From Perkinsus chesapeaki (Eukaryota; Perkinsozoa; Perkinsida; Perkinsidae), in assembly GCA_013115145.1 (NCBI GenBank), contig JAAPAO010000283.1, positions 1 to 43,208 on the forward strand: a DNA stretch of 43,208 bases, given 5' to 3'. The notes below the pieces were generated by a model. That model was not told the DNA's origin. It did not search any database and saw only the letters and a program-made list of their open reading frames with translations. The translations under genes were made by a program, and so were the position numbers. Each line of letters begins with the position of its first letter. The stretch's first letter is position 1. Below, piece after piece: positions 33,332-43,208 of this stretch.

Positions 33332-35656
33332 ATGGCGTCAAGTTCAAGCAGGGAAACCTCGCCTTTGCCGTCAGTTCTACCGCCGGTGATCGGCCCACCC
33401 GTGTCTGATTTCGAGTCGGTATGTCGAAAAATGGCAACCGAACACGCAGAGGAGGCCGAGTGCGCTGCGAGACGAATGGACGAGGTGAGAGGCTCTTCAA
33501 TTGATTTATCAGGACGTGTTTCAGTTACGATCTCCGAACACGGAAGGATCCTTGTTTCACAGGAGCTGCCTGGAGCTCGCCGGCTCCAACCGTGAACTGG
33601 CTGCGCGCATGGAGAAGTTGGGGGAGATGCTCAGACTGGAGTCCGGGTGAGAGTCGATATCCAACCTTCCTTATATAATGAGAGATGTCCGCTTACCGTG
33701 GCTAAGCCGGTATTGGTTAAATAAATTATGCCACTGGAAATATATCCTATCGGCAGAGTTTGTGAGTCCTGGAATTAGTCTACGGCACCAGGAGTCCTTA
33801 GTCGCCGTGAGCATTTTGGCGCCGCGGCCTCAATGTGCAACCTTCAGGGAGCCCCCTTCGAAGGACCCCATAGCAGCATCGGCATTGGCAAGTTTCTGTT
33901 ACGTTGCCTGCACCACTTCTCAAGGCGGCTCACTGAAGCAGCCACTTCCTTTATCTCTGATATACTTGACCACATTGAGGCTAGCGAAAACGTAACTTTG
34001 TAAAGCTTGTCGTTTTTGCACACCAGGGGCAGGTATAATCCAGGCCTTCTACGGCCCGACTTCACCGACCATCTCGGGCCTCTATTCGAGAGCCTTGTAA
34101 GATTCCACGACCCTCTGCTGTGGTGGCACGTCACACAAGGCGGCAAGAAGTCGTGGTCGCTGGGCGAGTCTCCAGACTTCCTTCACAGCCTCCTGGCTGG
34201 TCCTCTGAGTCGTCGAGGTCGTCCTGAGCTCTGCCGTACATTCTGGGCTAGACTGGCCCGGAATTGGGACCCTGTCGATGTTGTGTTCTTCGCCCTGGGA
34301 TGGGTGTTGAGGCACTCCGAGGACATCCGTAAAGTGGAAGATGCTAGATCGTAAGTCAGTGTCACCGAATCTGATGGCACATTGGTCCGTAGGCGCGGAC
34401 ATGCTGTCCTATCCATGGAGGCATCCTCGGATATTGAGGAGGTCGCGAAGCGCGCGGCTTGCTTAAAAGCCTTCACACCAAAAAGCGTGCTGCGCACTCT
34501 ACAGACGGCAATATGTGGCGCTCAACGTAGGAATGCGGCGCCCAGCTTCTGGGAATGATAGGAAGCTGTTAGATGCTACAGCGAAGCAGGATGCTCCTCC
34601 TTGTTTGCTCGTGGGGCCCGATGACGCCTTGGCAGCCAGCGATGGCCTTAACACAGGGCAGCTCTGCGTAGGCCAGTTTATGCTTGAGAGTTCACGAACT
34701 TCCGTAAGGTTCTCATTGACGTGCGGCCTCCTCGAGCTCGTACAATGCAACCGTCATTGCGGGGGTCCATGGAATTTGACGTGGAGGCTGCGGGCTCAGC
34801 TGAGATAGCCACCCTCGTTAATAGATCTATCGCCACGCAGAAGACCTATGCCACGAGAGAGCTCCCCGATGGGAAGCGAGGATGCGTAAGAGCTCGCATG
34901 TGAAGTTCGACAATTTACCGTCATTAGGTCGCGCTGCTTCTGTACAACTCCGACGGCTTCTGCCCGCGAGGTTGCTCCCTCTACACCGTTATAGCCCTCT
35001 TGATCGAAGCTGGAGTAGCTGGTGTATGCCTGTTGGACCGAGGGTGAGTTTTACTAGTGATCGCTGCCGATTCAGACCACAGCCCGACCTCAGATACGCA
35101 TCTGTGGCGGAGCTTCGAGGGGATCAGCCCCTCCCGTCCCAGAAGGAGATCCTGCTGGGTCAAGTCAGTAACACTCTAGCGTCCTTACAGGAAACGGCGA
35201 ACCAGAGCTTGAGGCTGGCAGGAGAGAGGCTTCAAGGGTCACGTAGGCTTACGCGCTCGCCGGAGCCTGGAATATTTCCATCATTCAGGATCCCAAACCG
35301 CCACTAAGCTGGAAGAGGTTCGAATAAGGCTCGGCGACGTATCCTCTACAGCAGCCGCTAGCGTGAAGACCCAGTCGGCTGCGCTTGCCGAGACAGCTAA
35401 TGCAACCCTCGAGAAGTTCCGCGAGGGCGCAGCTGATCCCAATGGCTGGTGGGGTCAGGCGTCCTCGGGCTTCAAGTCGATGGCTGCCCGTATGCAACAA
35501 GCGGTGGCTTCTCCGAGCTTCAACGGGGCCGGCCAGCCCGTTCCCGAAGCGCCGAGTGAGTACGCAGTTAGACCACCGCCGAGCCTGAGCTTTGACCGAG
35601 CTCCAAGCCCACCTGATTACACCCCTCCTTGTGATGGAGGGGAAGCTAAGCATTGA
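33332..35656 (+). CDS. Unrecognised multi-exon protein, possible vesicle-tether type
   Basis: I do not firmly recognise this gene. It opens MASSSSRETSPLPSVLPPVI; a 40-nt intron (33485-33524) joins it to LELAGSNRELAARMEKLGEM. Later exons appear to encode FLLRCLHHFSRRLTEAATSF (about 33880-33940), then FTDHLGPLFESLVRFHDPLL and FWARLARNWDPVDVVFFALG (34060-34310), and DIEEVAKRAACLKAFTPKSV (about 34430-34490). The centre, with an FHDPLLWWHV segment, is faintly like the RINT1/Dsl1 tether family. The 3' part (35090-35656) is helical, with VSNTLASLQETANQSLRLAG and KTQSAALAETANATLEKFRE, and ends in a Pro-rich tail with PPDYTPP. It may be two adjacent genes; exon joins between 33650 and 35090 are not established. 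Confidence 0.35.
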
Positions 35657-35925
35657 GATTCATCCGTGTTTTCATTGAGAAAAGTTTTGTTGTGTTCGGT
35701 CAATTGTAGCATTCCGAGATTCAACCGCAGAAGCTTTGCCTTACCCTTTGAAAATCTGGTCGAGTGTTCATGTAGATCTCAGCTTAAACAGGGAGTAGCC
35801 TGTGTCTTAGCTACTCGATCACGTTGCTACATTGTGATATAGACACGAAGTAGTGTGGTAGTTGTGAATTACTAGGTAGTGGCCCGCCGCTGGTGGGTGA
35901 GTTGTAGTGATATTCTTTGCCGTAT

Positions 35926-38900
35926 ATGCTACACGATCTGCTTACGTCTCTACTGGGTCTGGAGGGGGACTTCATAAGGAAGGTCGAACATGCTACCGAC
36001 TCCGACGATAAGGTGAGCATCATTTCCTTACATAACAGAGCAGTCCTGCATGACCACCACATGACTGCAGTACACTTTATAGGGTAGAGAGTGCGCGATT
36101 TCTTCTCTTCAGACGTCCTGTGTCCCTCTGTCCTTCGAGCTGTCGCCGCTAGCTTCGAGCAGGTTGTCGGACTCACAAGTGCTATCCATAAAGCCCCTTC
36201 TAGAGCTGGCCAGGTGGGCAAACTCCTAGCCTCAAATTCTCTTTGCTTTACTAGCAAATTACTTCGTCACCGGACGAGAATTTGGTGTGATGATTCCTGC
36301 TTTTGGAGAGCTATTGTTGGCCACAAACTATCATTTATCAGGGCTGGCCATTAATGTTGATAACCAATGGCGTTTGTGTTTCAGATTGTACCACAAGGTA
36401 TCCGCCGCTGTTGAGAATGTTCTAACCTCGGCCCCCGAGCCTCAGCCAAAACCTTACCACTTCACACTGGCTGATACCATTAACTCGGCGGTCCTTGAGC
36501 CGTACAGAGACAGGGTCTGCGATATCGAAGGCACGCTGCTTCAACACGACGGACTAATGCCAGTTACTTACTTGGTGGCCCAACTCCGAGACCAGCTCGA
36601 AATCTTGAACTTTTTCTCAAGTCTGCTCGACGACACTCGTGACGTCAGAGGGTGCCTCCTCCTCGATCATCTCTGGTCCCGGTACCACAACCTGCCTAGT
36701 GGCTCCGCAGCCCGTGTCCCACTCGGGCTTTGTCTAGATGCTGTTGGAGATCTATTCCTATCCATGCTGTCGAAGTGGGTGTCCTTCGGTCAAGGGCCAA
36801 TGCTGCCTGACGTTTTCTTCATCGCCCCATCGAGCAAGGATCTCTCAACTGTTGAGACGGAATCGGCCACCAGCAGCGCTATCGAACTTGCCAGAGATCT
36901 GGTGCCGAGGAGCATCATCAGTATGGCGCTCGCTGAAAAGGTCCTCTTATGCGGCTCAGCAGTAAGAGTGTTGGGATTGTGTATCGTCACGGATGATTCA
37001 AGCAAGAACGCTGAGAATCTTGGCCGACTTCGCCAATTGAAAGTTCTGTTCGACAATGAGGCCGATGAGTTTAAGATGACCGCCAACGGCTGCGTTCGTT
37101 ACCTGGAAGCTAGTGTAGAGCGAGCTAGAAATCTTCTCAATGGCTGGCTGCGTGGTGCAGTGTCGCCTACCCTTCTCGAGCATCTATCCGCTATCAGAGG
37201 CCTTTACCTGCTAGGGGACGGTGCTTTCTGGCAGACCTTCTTGGAGGAGTGTATGGAACTCACAACCACCCGTAGGGGTAATGTTACCGAGTAAGAACTA
37301 CTTCACCTGGTTGACCTACGAAGCTGCCTGAGTTGCCATATTAGGTATGATCTTGCAGCAGGGCCGTGGCAACTTGCTCTAGCAGAGCACTACGCGGACC
37401 AAAGCCACCAAGTTGGCTTTGCCACTATCCGCCTCATGCCGTTGGGATTCTCCTTCTCAAGCAAATCCCTCTTCAACAGTAACCCGATGAACGTCACTCA
37501 TGTCGAATTCGGTGAACATTTATGAGCTTACAATCGGTATATCTTTTCATTCAATGAAACTTCGTCGTGAAGGTTTCGCTTTATGCCTGAGAAGTCGTGG
37601 ACTCTTTGTCAGTTACGAGGCACCAGCACACAGGATCTGTCCCTATCATTGACTGGGAGCTCGCGTGTAAATCAAGCCTGAGTCTTGCCGGCACTGCAAG
37701 GCTCGGCGGTCAGGGTAAGGTTTCACTTCTCTTGTTCGACGTAGACTGAAGGCTGCTTCTTCACAGGTGCCGCCGAGCTCCTTCGCTTGGGGAGCAGCGG
37801 GCAGTGTTGGGTGACTAGTCGGCAGCTAGTTGGCCGCGGAAGGTTCGGCACAGAGCTCGAATTCATCGCGCCGGAACGATCTTCCTCCTCATCTCCTGGA
37901 GATAGTTCTATGAGGTAAGTCCGTGTTTTTCTAATGCCTCTGCAAAACCGGTACAGCCTGTACACGGTGACTCTGACGTTTATATATTTCATTCTCAGCT
38001 TCGTCCTTCTTTACCAAAACATCCATTCCCCTTCTGAGATTGCCGTGGGCTCTGCTGGGTGGTCTGCCCAGCCAAAAGGAAAACCTTGGTAAGCCGCCGT
38101 GCCTACTTTTCGTGTTGTGTCATGGCTATCAACTTTTTCCGCGTCTCTGGGATTTCCGCTCCTGCTCCCTGGGATGTTGCCTCATGTACTCCGCATTCCC
38201 AACTTCACTGGGCATCGAAGCGCGTGCCACTCCGTCAGTTTCCGGGTCAACAGTAACTACAGAATTTGAGATCAGGGTCGTTCTGACCAGCGAGGGTGGG
38301 ATTCCTGCGTCGGCTGTTCTCTAAATTGTCTCGGTTAGGGAATCGCTTACCAAGCACTTTGGCTTCGGGGAAAGTCGTGAGTCCTGGCTATCGAACTACC
38401 GTAGACGACTCCTCTCGAACCCACACGTTGGTTGTATCGACTGAGACTATAAAAATCGACGAAGTTCTCGTATGCGAGTTGCGTCTACCCTCCTCAACTG
38501 CAGCATCACCGAACTCGCAGGGAGGGTGGAAGCTAGATGGTCTAGGATGCTGTTTTGTCGGAGTGTGTACGACAGATTCGTCAAATGGGAACACCTATCT
38601 AGAAATCCTCAAGTGGTCCCATTCTCAACCAGAAGCTCGGGCCGGCCCCGCCACTGTGTCGTGGCTTGACCGCGTCGTCGTTGTGTATGATGTCCCATGG
38701 CCTTTACCTCTTGTGATTGGTGCCGAGGAGTTCACAAAGTACTCAGTGATATTCCGCGCCCTCCTCTCATTGAGGCACTCTGCTCTGGGATTGGACAACC
38801 TATGGCAAACATTAACCAGTGTTGCGAGGAAACGTCGCGAACCGACGGCGCTGCCTTGGATCAGTCAAATCCTAGCTCTTCGGGCGAGAATGGCCTCCTG

Positions 38901-39573
38901 GCTCTCCACCATAATACAGTATTTCACAATAGACGTTATTAGCGTACGGTACGCCGAACTAGTGAAGAGGGTGTCGATCTCAACTACTGACTTCGATGGG
39001 ATAGTCCAGGCCCATCGAGCATTCTTGGACGATGTTACTTCCAAGTGCTTCCTCGAACCGAGCGGGCGTTCTCGAAAGATACGCTCGTCCATCGATAAGC
39101 TGAGCAAAGCATGCATGAAACTCTCCGCTCTTGGAAAGCAAGGAATATTCGACGATACCGTTCCCAGTGAGCGGCTGGGTAGAGCACTTAAGTCTTTGGA
39201 GGACAAGTTTGTGGTTGGTGTCCGAGACTTGATATCTCTCCTGGATGATATGCATCTGACTAGCAGCGAGAGGGCTCATTCGCTGGCGCAGCTGTTGCTG
39301 AGGTTGGACTATAACGAGTAAGCTTGGAGGTTTTTTTCCTGTTTATCGCAAAACTCCTTGGCAGAACCTACTCCAACCCGCACCAACAATGTAGCGGAGA
39401 AGCAGAAGTTGAAACCCCAACTGTGGACGCCCGCGATCAAAGCACCGAGCGTGGTAAAGAGCAGCTGGCTGCACGAATGTATGATCTCGCTGTTCCAGTG
39501 GTCCGATATCGCCAAGCATCAAGCACGGCAGGCGCAGGCTTCAAGGATGGCGAGCGAAAGTCACAGCAGTTGA
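35926..39573 (+). CDS. TUBGCP4: Gamma-tubulin complex component 4
   Basis: The product is a small GCP of the gamma-tubulin ring complex that nucleates microtubules. It opens MLHDLLTSLLGLEGDFIRKV (35926-36012), very like the start of GCP4. A 100-nt intron leads to further N-terminal exons, then a long exon (36287-37294) with LRDQLEILNFFSSLL, DHLWSRYHNL, SIISMALAEKVLLCGSAVRV and LYLLGDGAFWQTFLEECMEL, the GRIP1 domain. After small exons, the last long frame (38296-39321) has VPWPLPLVIGAEEFTKYSVI, FRALLSLRHSALGLDNLW, MASWLSTIIQYFTIDVISVR and ends HSLAQLLLRLDYNE, the GRIP2 domain and the typical GCP4 ending. A 47-nt intron (39318-39364) adds a tail to 39573. Between GRIP1 and GRIP2 sits an extra region (about 37400-38640), described in the findings. 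Confidence 0.87.
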
Positions 39574-39805
39574 GATCGACGCCAGCCGAGATTGGTAGCC
39601 ATTCGCAGCTTGAACTGAAATGTGTTTTATTGGATCAAGCATCAAGATACCATAGCATCCACTGAGCAAGAAAGTGTTCGCCATACAAGGCAGGTGACGA
39701 GTGATACGGTAGGGCTACGATAGGCACCCATCACCGGCCGATCAAATTCGTCATAGTCTGTTGTTTGCATAGACTCACTTGGACTACACAGCGGGGCCTC
39801 ACAAT

Positions 39806-40055
39806 ATGCCTCCTAATATTTCTGCGGTAAGCTCCTTGGTAAGGGCGGAAACTTCGGACGAAGATGCAAGCGTCGTCCAAGCGGAGACGTCGAAGGTAAC
39901 GTTCCCCTCTATGAGAGGAGACAGCAAGTTTTCAGGTTCTATCAGCATACGAGAAATCAAAAGCCCTCCTGGAGAGCATCCGTAGGCGGAAGCTTCTTCG
40001 ATCAGTTGAAGAAACAGAGGAGCAACAACAGCGACCCAACAAGGCGGCACTCTAG
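39806..40055 (+). CDS. Small helical protein of unknown function
   Basis: Two exons (39806-39895 and 39936-40055), joined by a 40-nt GT-AG intron, encode about 69 residues. It opens MPPNISAVSSLVRAETSDED; exon 2 reads VLSAYEKSKALLESIRRRKL followed by a Glu/Gln-rich end. The charged, heptad-like pattern suggests a short coiled coil. No family is recognised. The intron is supported by the helix continuing across the join, whereas the unspliced frame ends at once in a different sequence. An upstream exon cannot be excluded. Confidence 0.4.
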
Positions 40056-41003
40056 AAAATATTGACTTTGCATGAATACTCTCATCAGTTTCAACAATGC
40101 CAAAGTTTTTCGTTTGTCCAGCACTGAATCAGCGGCTGCCTGTGCTACCAAGCACTAGAGACCCGAGTTACCCTTCGTATGTGCCGCCACGTGACTTGGC
40201 AAAAGCAGTAGTTGTCCGCGGCGTTGGAGTGAGACGTGCTAAGTGCATAGATAGATTTCAAGGAAGGGTAACCACATTTAACTGGTAATTTTGTGGGTGA
40301 CCGTGCCGCTGGGGAGCTGAATAGCTGAACAGGGCATGCGATAGATTAAGTGTTTGTCTGTGGCCTTTGCGCAGTCACCACTACTGAGATGGGCCCCCAT
40401 GTTCGCTTTTAATACACCTCCGTTTGACCAAATCGATCAGTAGTTTGTAAATAAGTACATTAAGGCACTGCGACCCATTATGTGGGCTAATTACTATTGA
40501 ATATAGAGGGAAGTCAGGTACTAACCGTTTGGACCACCGGGGAGGGCGCCTAACGTAGTCGAATTCGTCAGAGCCTCTGTCAAGGATAACTGTGGGCGTA
40601 ACAATTGTTGAGTGTTTCCATCTGATGTCCTGTTCGTGGATGATGGAAGACTTTAGCCCACAATGTGTGGGAATGTCAACTGTGATACAGGACCAGCACA
40701 AATGTAACAGCAAGGACAATCAAGTGCGGACACTTCGATATAATCCCGATTCTCTGTGGTTACAAATTAGAACCTGTGTTGCTGAGGTTTTGGTGCCGAT
40801 CAAACGCAACAATTACTAAGCGATTATTGGAGAAGACAAGTGATGTCGAGCTATATAGCAAGAAAGCTTATGAATGATGAGTCACGACTGTAGCTACGTT
40901 AAGTAGAAATCGTCGCCGCATAACTCCTTTTTTAAGGCTATGTTCTTAAGGCGAATATCGAACCCGTCATCGCACTGTTTCTCTGTCAGGGTAATCTTGG
41001 AAT
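40056..41003. other. Region without a supportable gene
   Basis: Short frames exist, for example 40097-40288 (+), which opens MPKFFVCPALNQRLPVLPST, but none shows family resemblance, a clear splice pattern or paralogues in the window. The stretch lies between a plus-strand small gene and the 3' end of a minus-strand gene, so it contains the two converging 3' ends. Confidence 0.35.
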
Positions 41004-41423
41004 CTAGTTGACTGCTTCATCGCACTTCTCCGGTGTTAGGGTAATATTTCCCAACGATGTAATGGCTGTAATCTGATCGTTGGCGAAGTAAAGCCATTCC
41101 AACTCGCTCTTATTGATCGGCAGCTTTAGATCATCCAATGCTTTGGCAAGGTCGGTATTATTGTTGACAGGAAGCCAGATATATGGATTTCGTGTATCTA
41201 TGTCGGGGTTGACGTCCACGCGCCGAGCCGATGCTTCATTGGTCAAGTACTTCCCATGGAACCAGACCCAAAACAAAACGAAGTGCAGGCTGACGTCGTA
41301 CAGGCCCTCGGACTTAGCGCAGTACTTCCCCACCGCGTACTCTATATCAGCATGGACCGGGATTTCACAAACCAGTTGCATAACCACCAGAATACCGTAG
41401 ATTAAAGTTGTGGGGGTTCTCAT
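41004..41423 (-). CDS. Small secreted protein, lineage-specific
   Basis: A single uninterrupted frame of 139 residues starts at 41423. It opens MRTPTTLIYGILVVMQLVCE and IPVHA, a clear signal peptide with probable cleavage after HA. The mature part has YAVGKYCAKSEGLYDVSLHF, then LFWVWFHGKYLTNEASARRV, a central polar region with DIDTRNPYIWLPVNNNTDLA, and ends near TLTPEKCDEAVN. Two Cys in the mature chain could pair. The gene has no intron, which is unusual in this window. I recognise no domain; it looks like a member of a lineage-specific secreted family. The sequence upstream of the start (41424 and above) is AT-rich and could be its promoter. Confidence 0.65.
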   Translation of the reverse strand: MRTPTTLIYGILVVMQLVCEIPVHADIEYAVGKYCAKSEGLYDVSLHFVLFWVWFHGKYLTNEASARRVDVNPDIDTRNPYIWLPVNNNTDLAKALDDLKLPINKSELEWLYFANDQITAITSLGNITLTPEKCDEAVN

Positions 41424-42206
41424 TATGAGCTTGATGCGAAGCTATGTAATATCTTCAGAAGGTGAACATATTAGCGCAACCGGCCCGACAACACGACACT
41501 AACTTCAGTCAAATGATATAGCATAATTCGAGTCGCTTCCTCATTTGACAAAAGCCAAATCATTTAGAAAAGCGTAGAGATCGGTATAAAAGAAGACCCC
41601 TTTTACCATAATCACACAGCCCGTTATCCGTTGGGATACCACCTTGGTGATCTCTAAGACCTTGCTACAAGATGGTCGATCTGTTGAGTTAACTGCAGCT
41701 TAGAGGGCGAGTAGAAGGTCAAAGCTTAGGCGACAGGGAACTCCCTGTAGGAAAATAAGATGCATGAGAGGGTGCTCCAGTAGGGACCTCTTCCAGAAGT
41801 AAAGTATTTTCGATATAGAACTCGTCGGCGTGAAAGCCGTACAATGCTCAGTGATGCGGGGGAACTCTGAAGGACTACAGAGCGTTTGTTATTGCAAAGG
41901 CTTGGCACTGCTAAGTTGGCGGCACGCAAACGGGTAAAAGTATGCTGGCTGCATGCGCTGAGCATACCTGAACTATGGCGTATTTCTAGAGATCGAGTTC
42001 TAACTTTCATCGGCACCAAACAAACAACACCACCTTTGCTTATGGTGCCGTTGGTAGCTGACAATGGCAATACTCAGTATTGAATATTGTTAAGTAGCAT
42101 ACAAAATAATCTCGCCACTATTCCTTAGCTATATCATACATTGGAGTTTCACCTGTTTCACGTGTAAAACTGTTTTTCGCGTTGTGTAAAGCCAGCAAGA
42201 CGAGAT
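41424..42206. other. AT-rich intergenic region
   Basis: This stretch lies between the divergent secreted-protein gene (-) and the retroelement remnant (+). Short frames at 41726-42070 (-) and 41886-42083 (+) overlap each other and show no family signal. It likely holds the promoter of the secreted protein. Confidence 0.35.
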
Positions 42207-43100
42207 GTGTTATGTAGGAATGACACATCGCGTGATAACGCCTGCGTCTTGTCCACATGGCCTGTGTCTGTCCCGCTCTATATGTGTGTCGACGCTAGCG
42301 CTTGGCACATAGCTTGGGGCTCGGAGCTAACTGCTAGCAACCTGCATAGGCAGGCCTGGCAGCGTGGTGAGTCACTCGTGGATTGGTGCCTGGACAAAGG
42401 CGTTCGGATTCTGAATGATGACGAATCCTTACCAACCTTTGAGTCCGAAAGGTATCATTCCTGGGTGGATCTCACCTTATTGTACGGTACTCCCAGAGAT
42501 GGCGCCTGGCCTCGATGGGAGCTAGTGGATGACCTCTGCGGGTCAGACCACAGGCTGCTCTACGTTGAGGTGGACAGTCAAGGTGGCAATCTTGCGCCGC
42601 CGCGACTGGCTCATCGCCTCGTAGATACAGCCAAGGTAATTGACGGTGCTTCTCGGATTCCCTCTGATACTCCTGACTGCGTAGAGGTGCGGCTCCAGGT
42701 GAGGATGACATCACCAATGGCGTCATTCTCGATACTCTCGAGGTGCTGAAGGACAACTGGTGCGTCCAGTTTACTAAGGCCCTTGAGAATGGTGTATATC
42801 CCGACGGATGGAAGTCATCCAAAGGGATTTCTATTCACAAGGCCGGCAGAGACCCCACCAAGCCTAACGGCTGGAGGCCTATCTGCCTGGTCGGTTCTGG
42901 TAGCAAGCTTTTCGAACGTGCCATCGTCGAACGGCTTGCCTCGTGCCCGCAGATCCGGGAACGGTTGGACTCTCCGATCGTCCACGGATTCTGCAAGAGC
43001 AAATCGGTAGACTCTGCTGTCCTGCGCGTGGTTCAGGGCAGGCAGAGAAAGGAGGAAACGCGCACCCATTGCACTTGTGCAATTGGACGTGCAGAACGCG
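42207..43100 (+). mobile_element. Broken non-LTR retrotransposon (endonuclease and reverse transcriptase)
   Basis: The first frame (42207-42749) encodes the 3' part of an APE-type endonuclease: MCVDASAWHIAWGSELTASN (compare the family DxNAxHxxWGS), RGESLVDWCLDKGVRILNDD, PTFESERYHSWVDLTLLYGT and GSDHRLLYVEV, which holds the catalytic SDH. A second frame from about 42700 gives the reverse transcriptase start: ALENGVYPDGWKSSKGISIH, KAGRDPTKPNGWRPICLVGS and KLFERAIVERLASC. A third frame reaches RT motif A, ALVQLDVQNAF (about 43071-43103), followed at once by a stop. Frame changes near 42700 and 43055, a short link between the two domains, and loss of the rest of the RT show it is a dead remnant. 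The layout is like R1/I-type elements. Confidence 0.8.
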
Positions 43101-43104
43101 TTTT

Positions 43105-43206
43105 AGATGAGACCGAGAGCGTCGGGATCTCTGTGGGGGAGGAAGATGAGCTCACAAGCAGGACGATCAGCTGGGCAGATGAGACCGAGAGCGTCGGGAT
43201 CTCTGT
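43105..43206 (+). repeat. Start of a 72-bp-period tandem repeat
   Basis: A 30-bp segment beginning AGATGAGACCGAGAGC occurs at 43105-43134 and again at 43177-43206, with 72 bp between starts. In one frame the unit is a multiple of three and reads DETESVGIS, so it could be coding. It follows directly on the broken reverse transcriptase and runs off the window edge. Confidence 0.7.
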
Positions 43207-43208
43207 CC

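Noticed and set aside
33844-34402. Minus-strand frames in the unrecognised gene at 33332-35656
   Set aside because: Plus-strand frames read helical sequence with plausible splice sites; the minus frames look like mirrors.
36013-36038. A 26-nt intron at the start of the GCP4 gene
   Set aside because: It is shorter than any other intron here; using the later acceptor at 36112 gives a normal intron of 100 nt and an open frame.
1-43208. Bacterial operons, CRISPR arrays, riboswitches, rRNA
   Set aside because: No direct-repeat arrays, Shine-Dalgarno-led gene strings or rRNA-like sequence were seen; the intron-rich genes show a eukaryotic nuclear origin.

Overview
This window is nuclear DNA of a protist. 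The genes are dense and lie on both strands. Nearly all are cut by very short GT-AG introns (about 39-62 nt, a few larger), and the standard genetic code is used. The gene set (P5-type ATPases, a histidine kinase fused to a class III cyclase, a caspase-like peptidase, calcineurin-B-like EF-hand proteins, gamma-tubulin complex subunit, RNA polymerase III subunit) fits an alveolate such as Perkinsus. That placement is an inference from style, not from a species marker. Open frames rarely span a whole gene, so most gene models below were built by joining exons by eye at GT...AG sites so that family motifs stay in frame.

Layout: 95-1994 (+) holds two prolyl 4-hydroxylase paralogues, the first with its iron ligands lost. 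2960-11739 (-) holds, in order of falling coordinates, an unrecognised acidic/coiled-coil protein, two EF-hand proteins, and a large hybrid sensor kinase (PAS-HisKA-HATPase-REC) continuing into a class III nucleotide cyclase-like domain. 12009-14111 (+) holds a membrane RING-H2 protein and a small caspase-like protein. 14421-29520 (+) holds two head-to-tail P5 (probably P5B/ATP13A2-like) ATPase genes. 30117-39573 (+) holds POLR3F/RPC34, a small coiled-coil protein with a weak Mis12 resemblance, an unrecognised multi-exon gene and gamma-tubulin complex protein 4. The right end holds a small coiled-coil gene, a lineage-specific secreted protein (-) and a broken non-LTR retrotransposon ending in a 72-bp tandem repeat.

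The most unusual signals lie in the ATPase pair. (1) A 400-bp block that is identical in both copies by eye, including two whole introns, sits inside otherwise diverged paralogues; it has A/T-ending codons quite unlike the flanking exons, as if copied in by gene conversion from a compositionally different donor. (2) Two introns, one in each copy, consist almost wholly of a tRNA 3' half (T-arm, acceptor strand, discriminator A, T-run) that supplies the intron body from near the GT donor to the AG acceptor; a third, enlarged intron carries a tRNA-like unit with A and B boxes. In the paralogue the matching site has no intron or an unrelated one, which suggests tRNA-derived intron gain or replacement. 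(3) Both ATPases replace the P5 signature PPxLP in the membrane helix by NPLLS or SPLLS.
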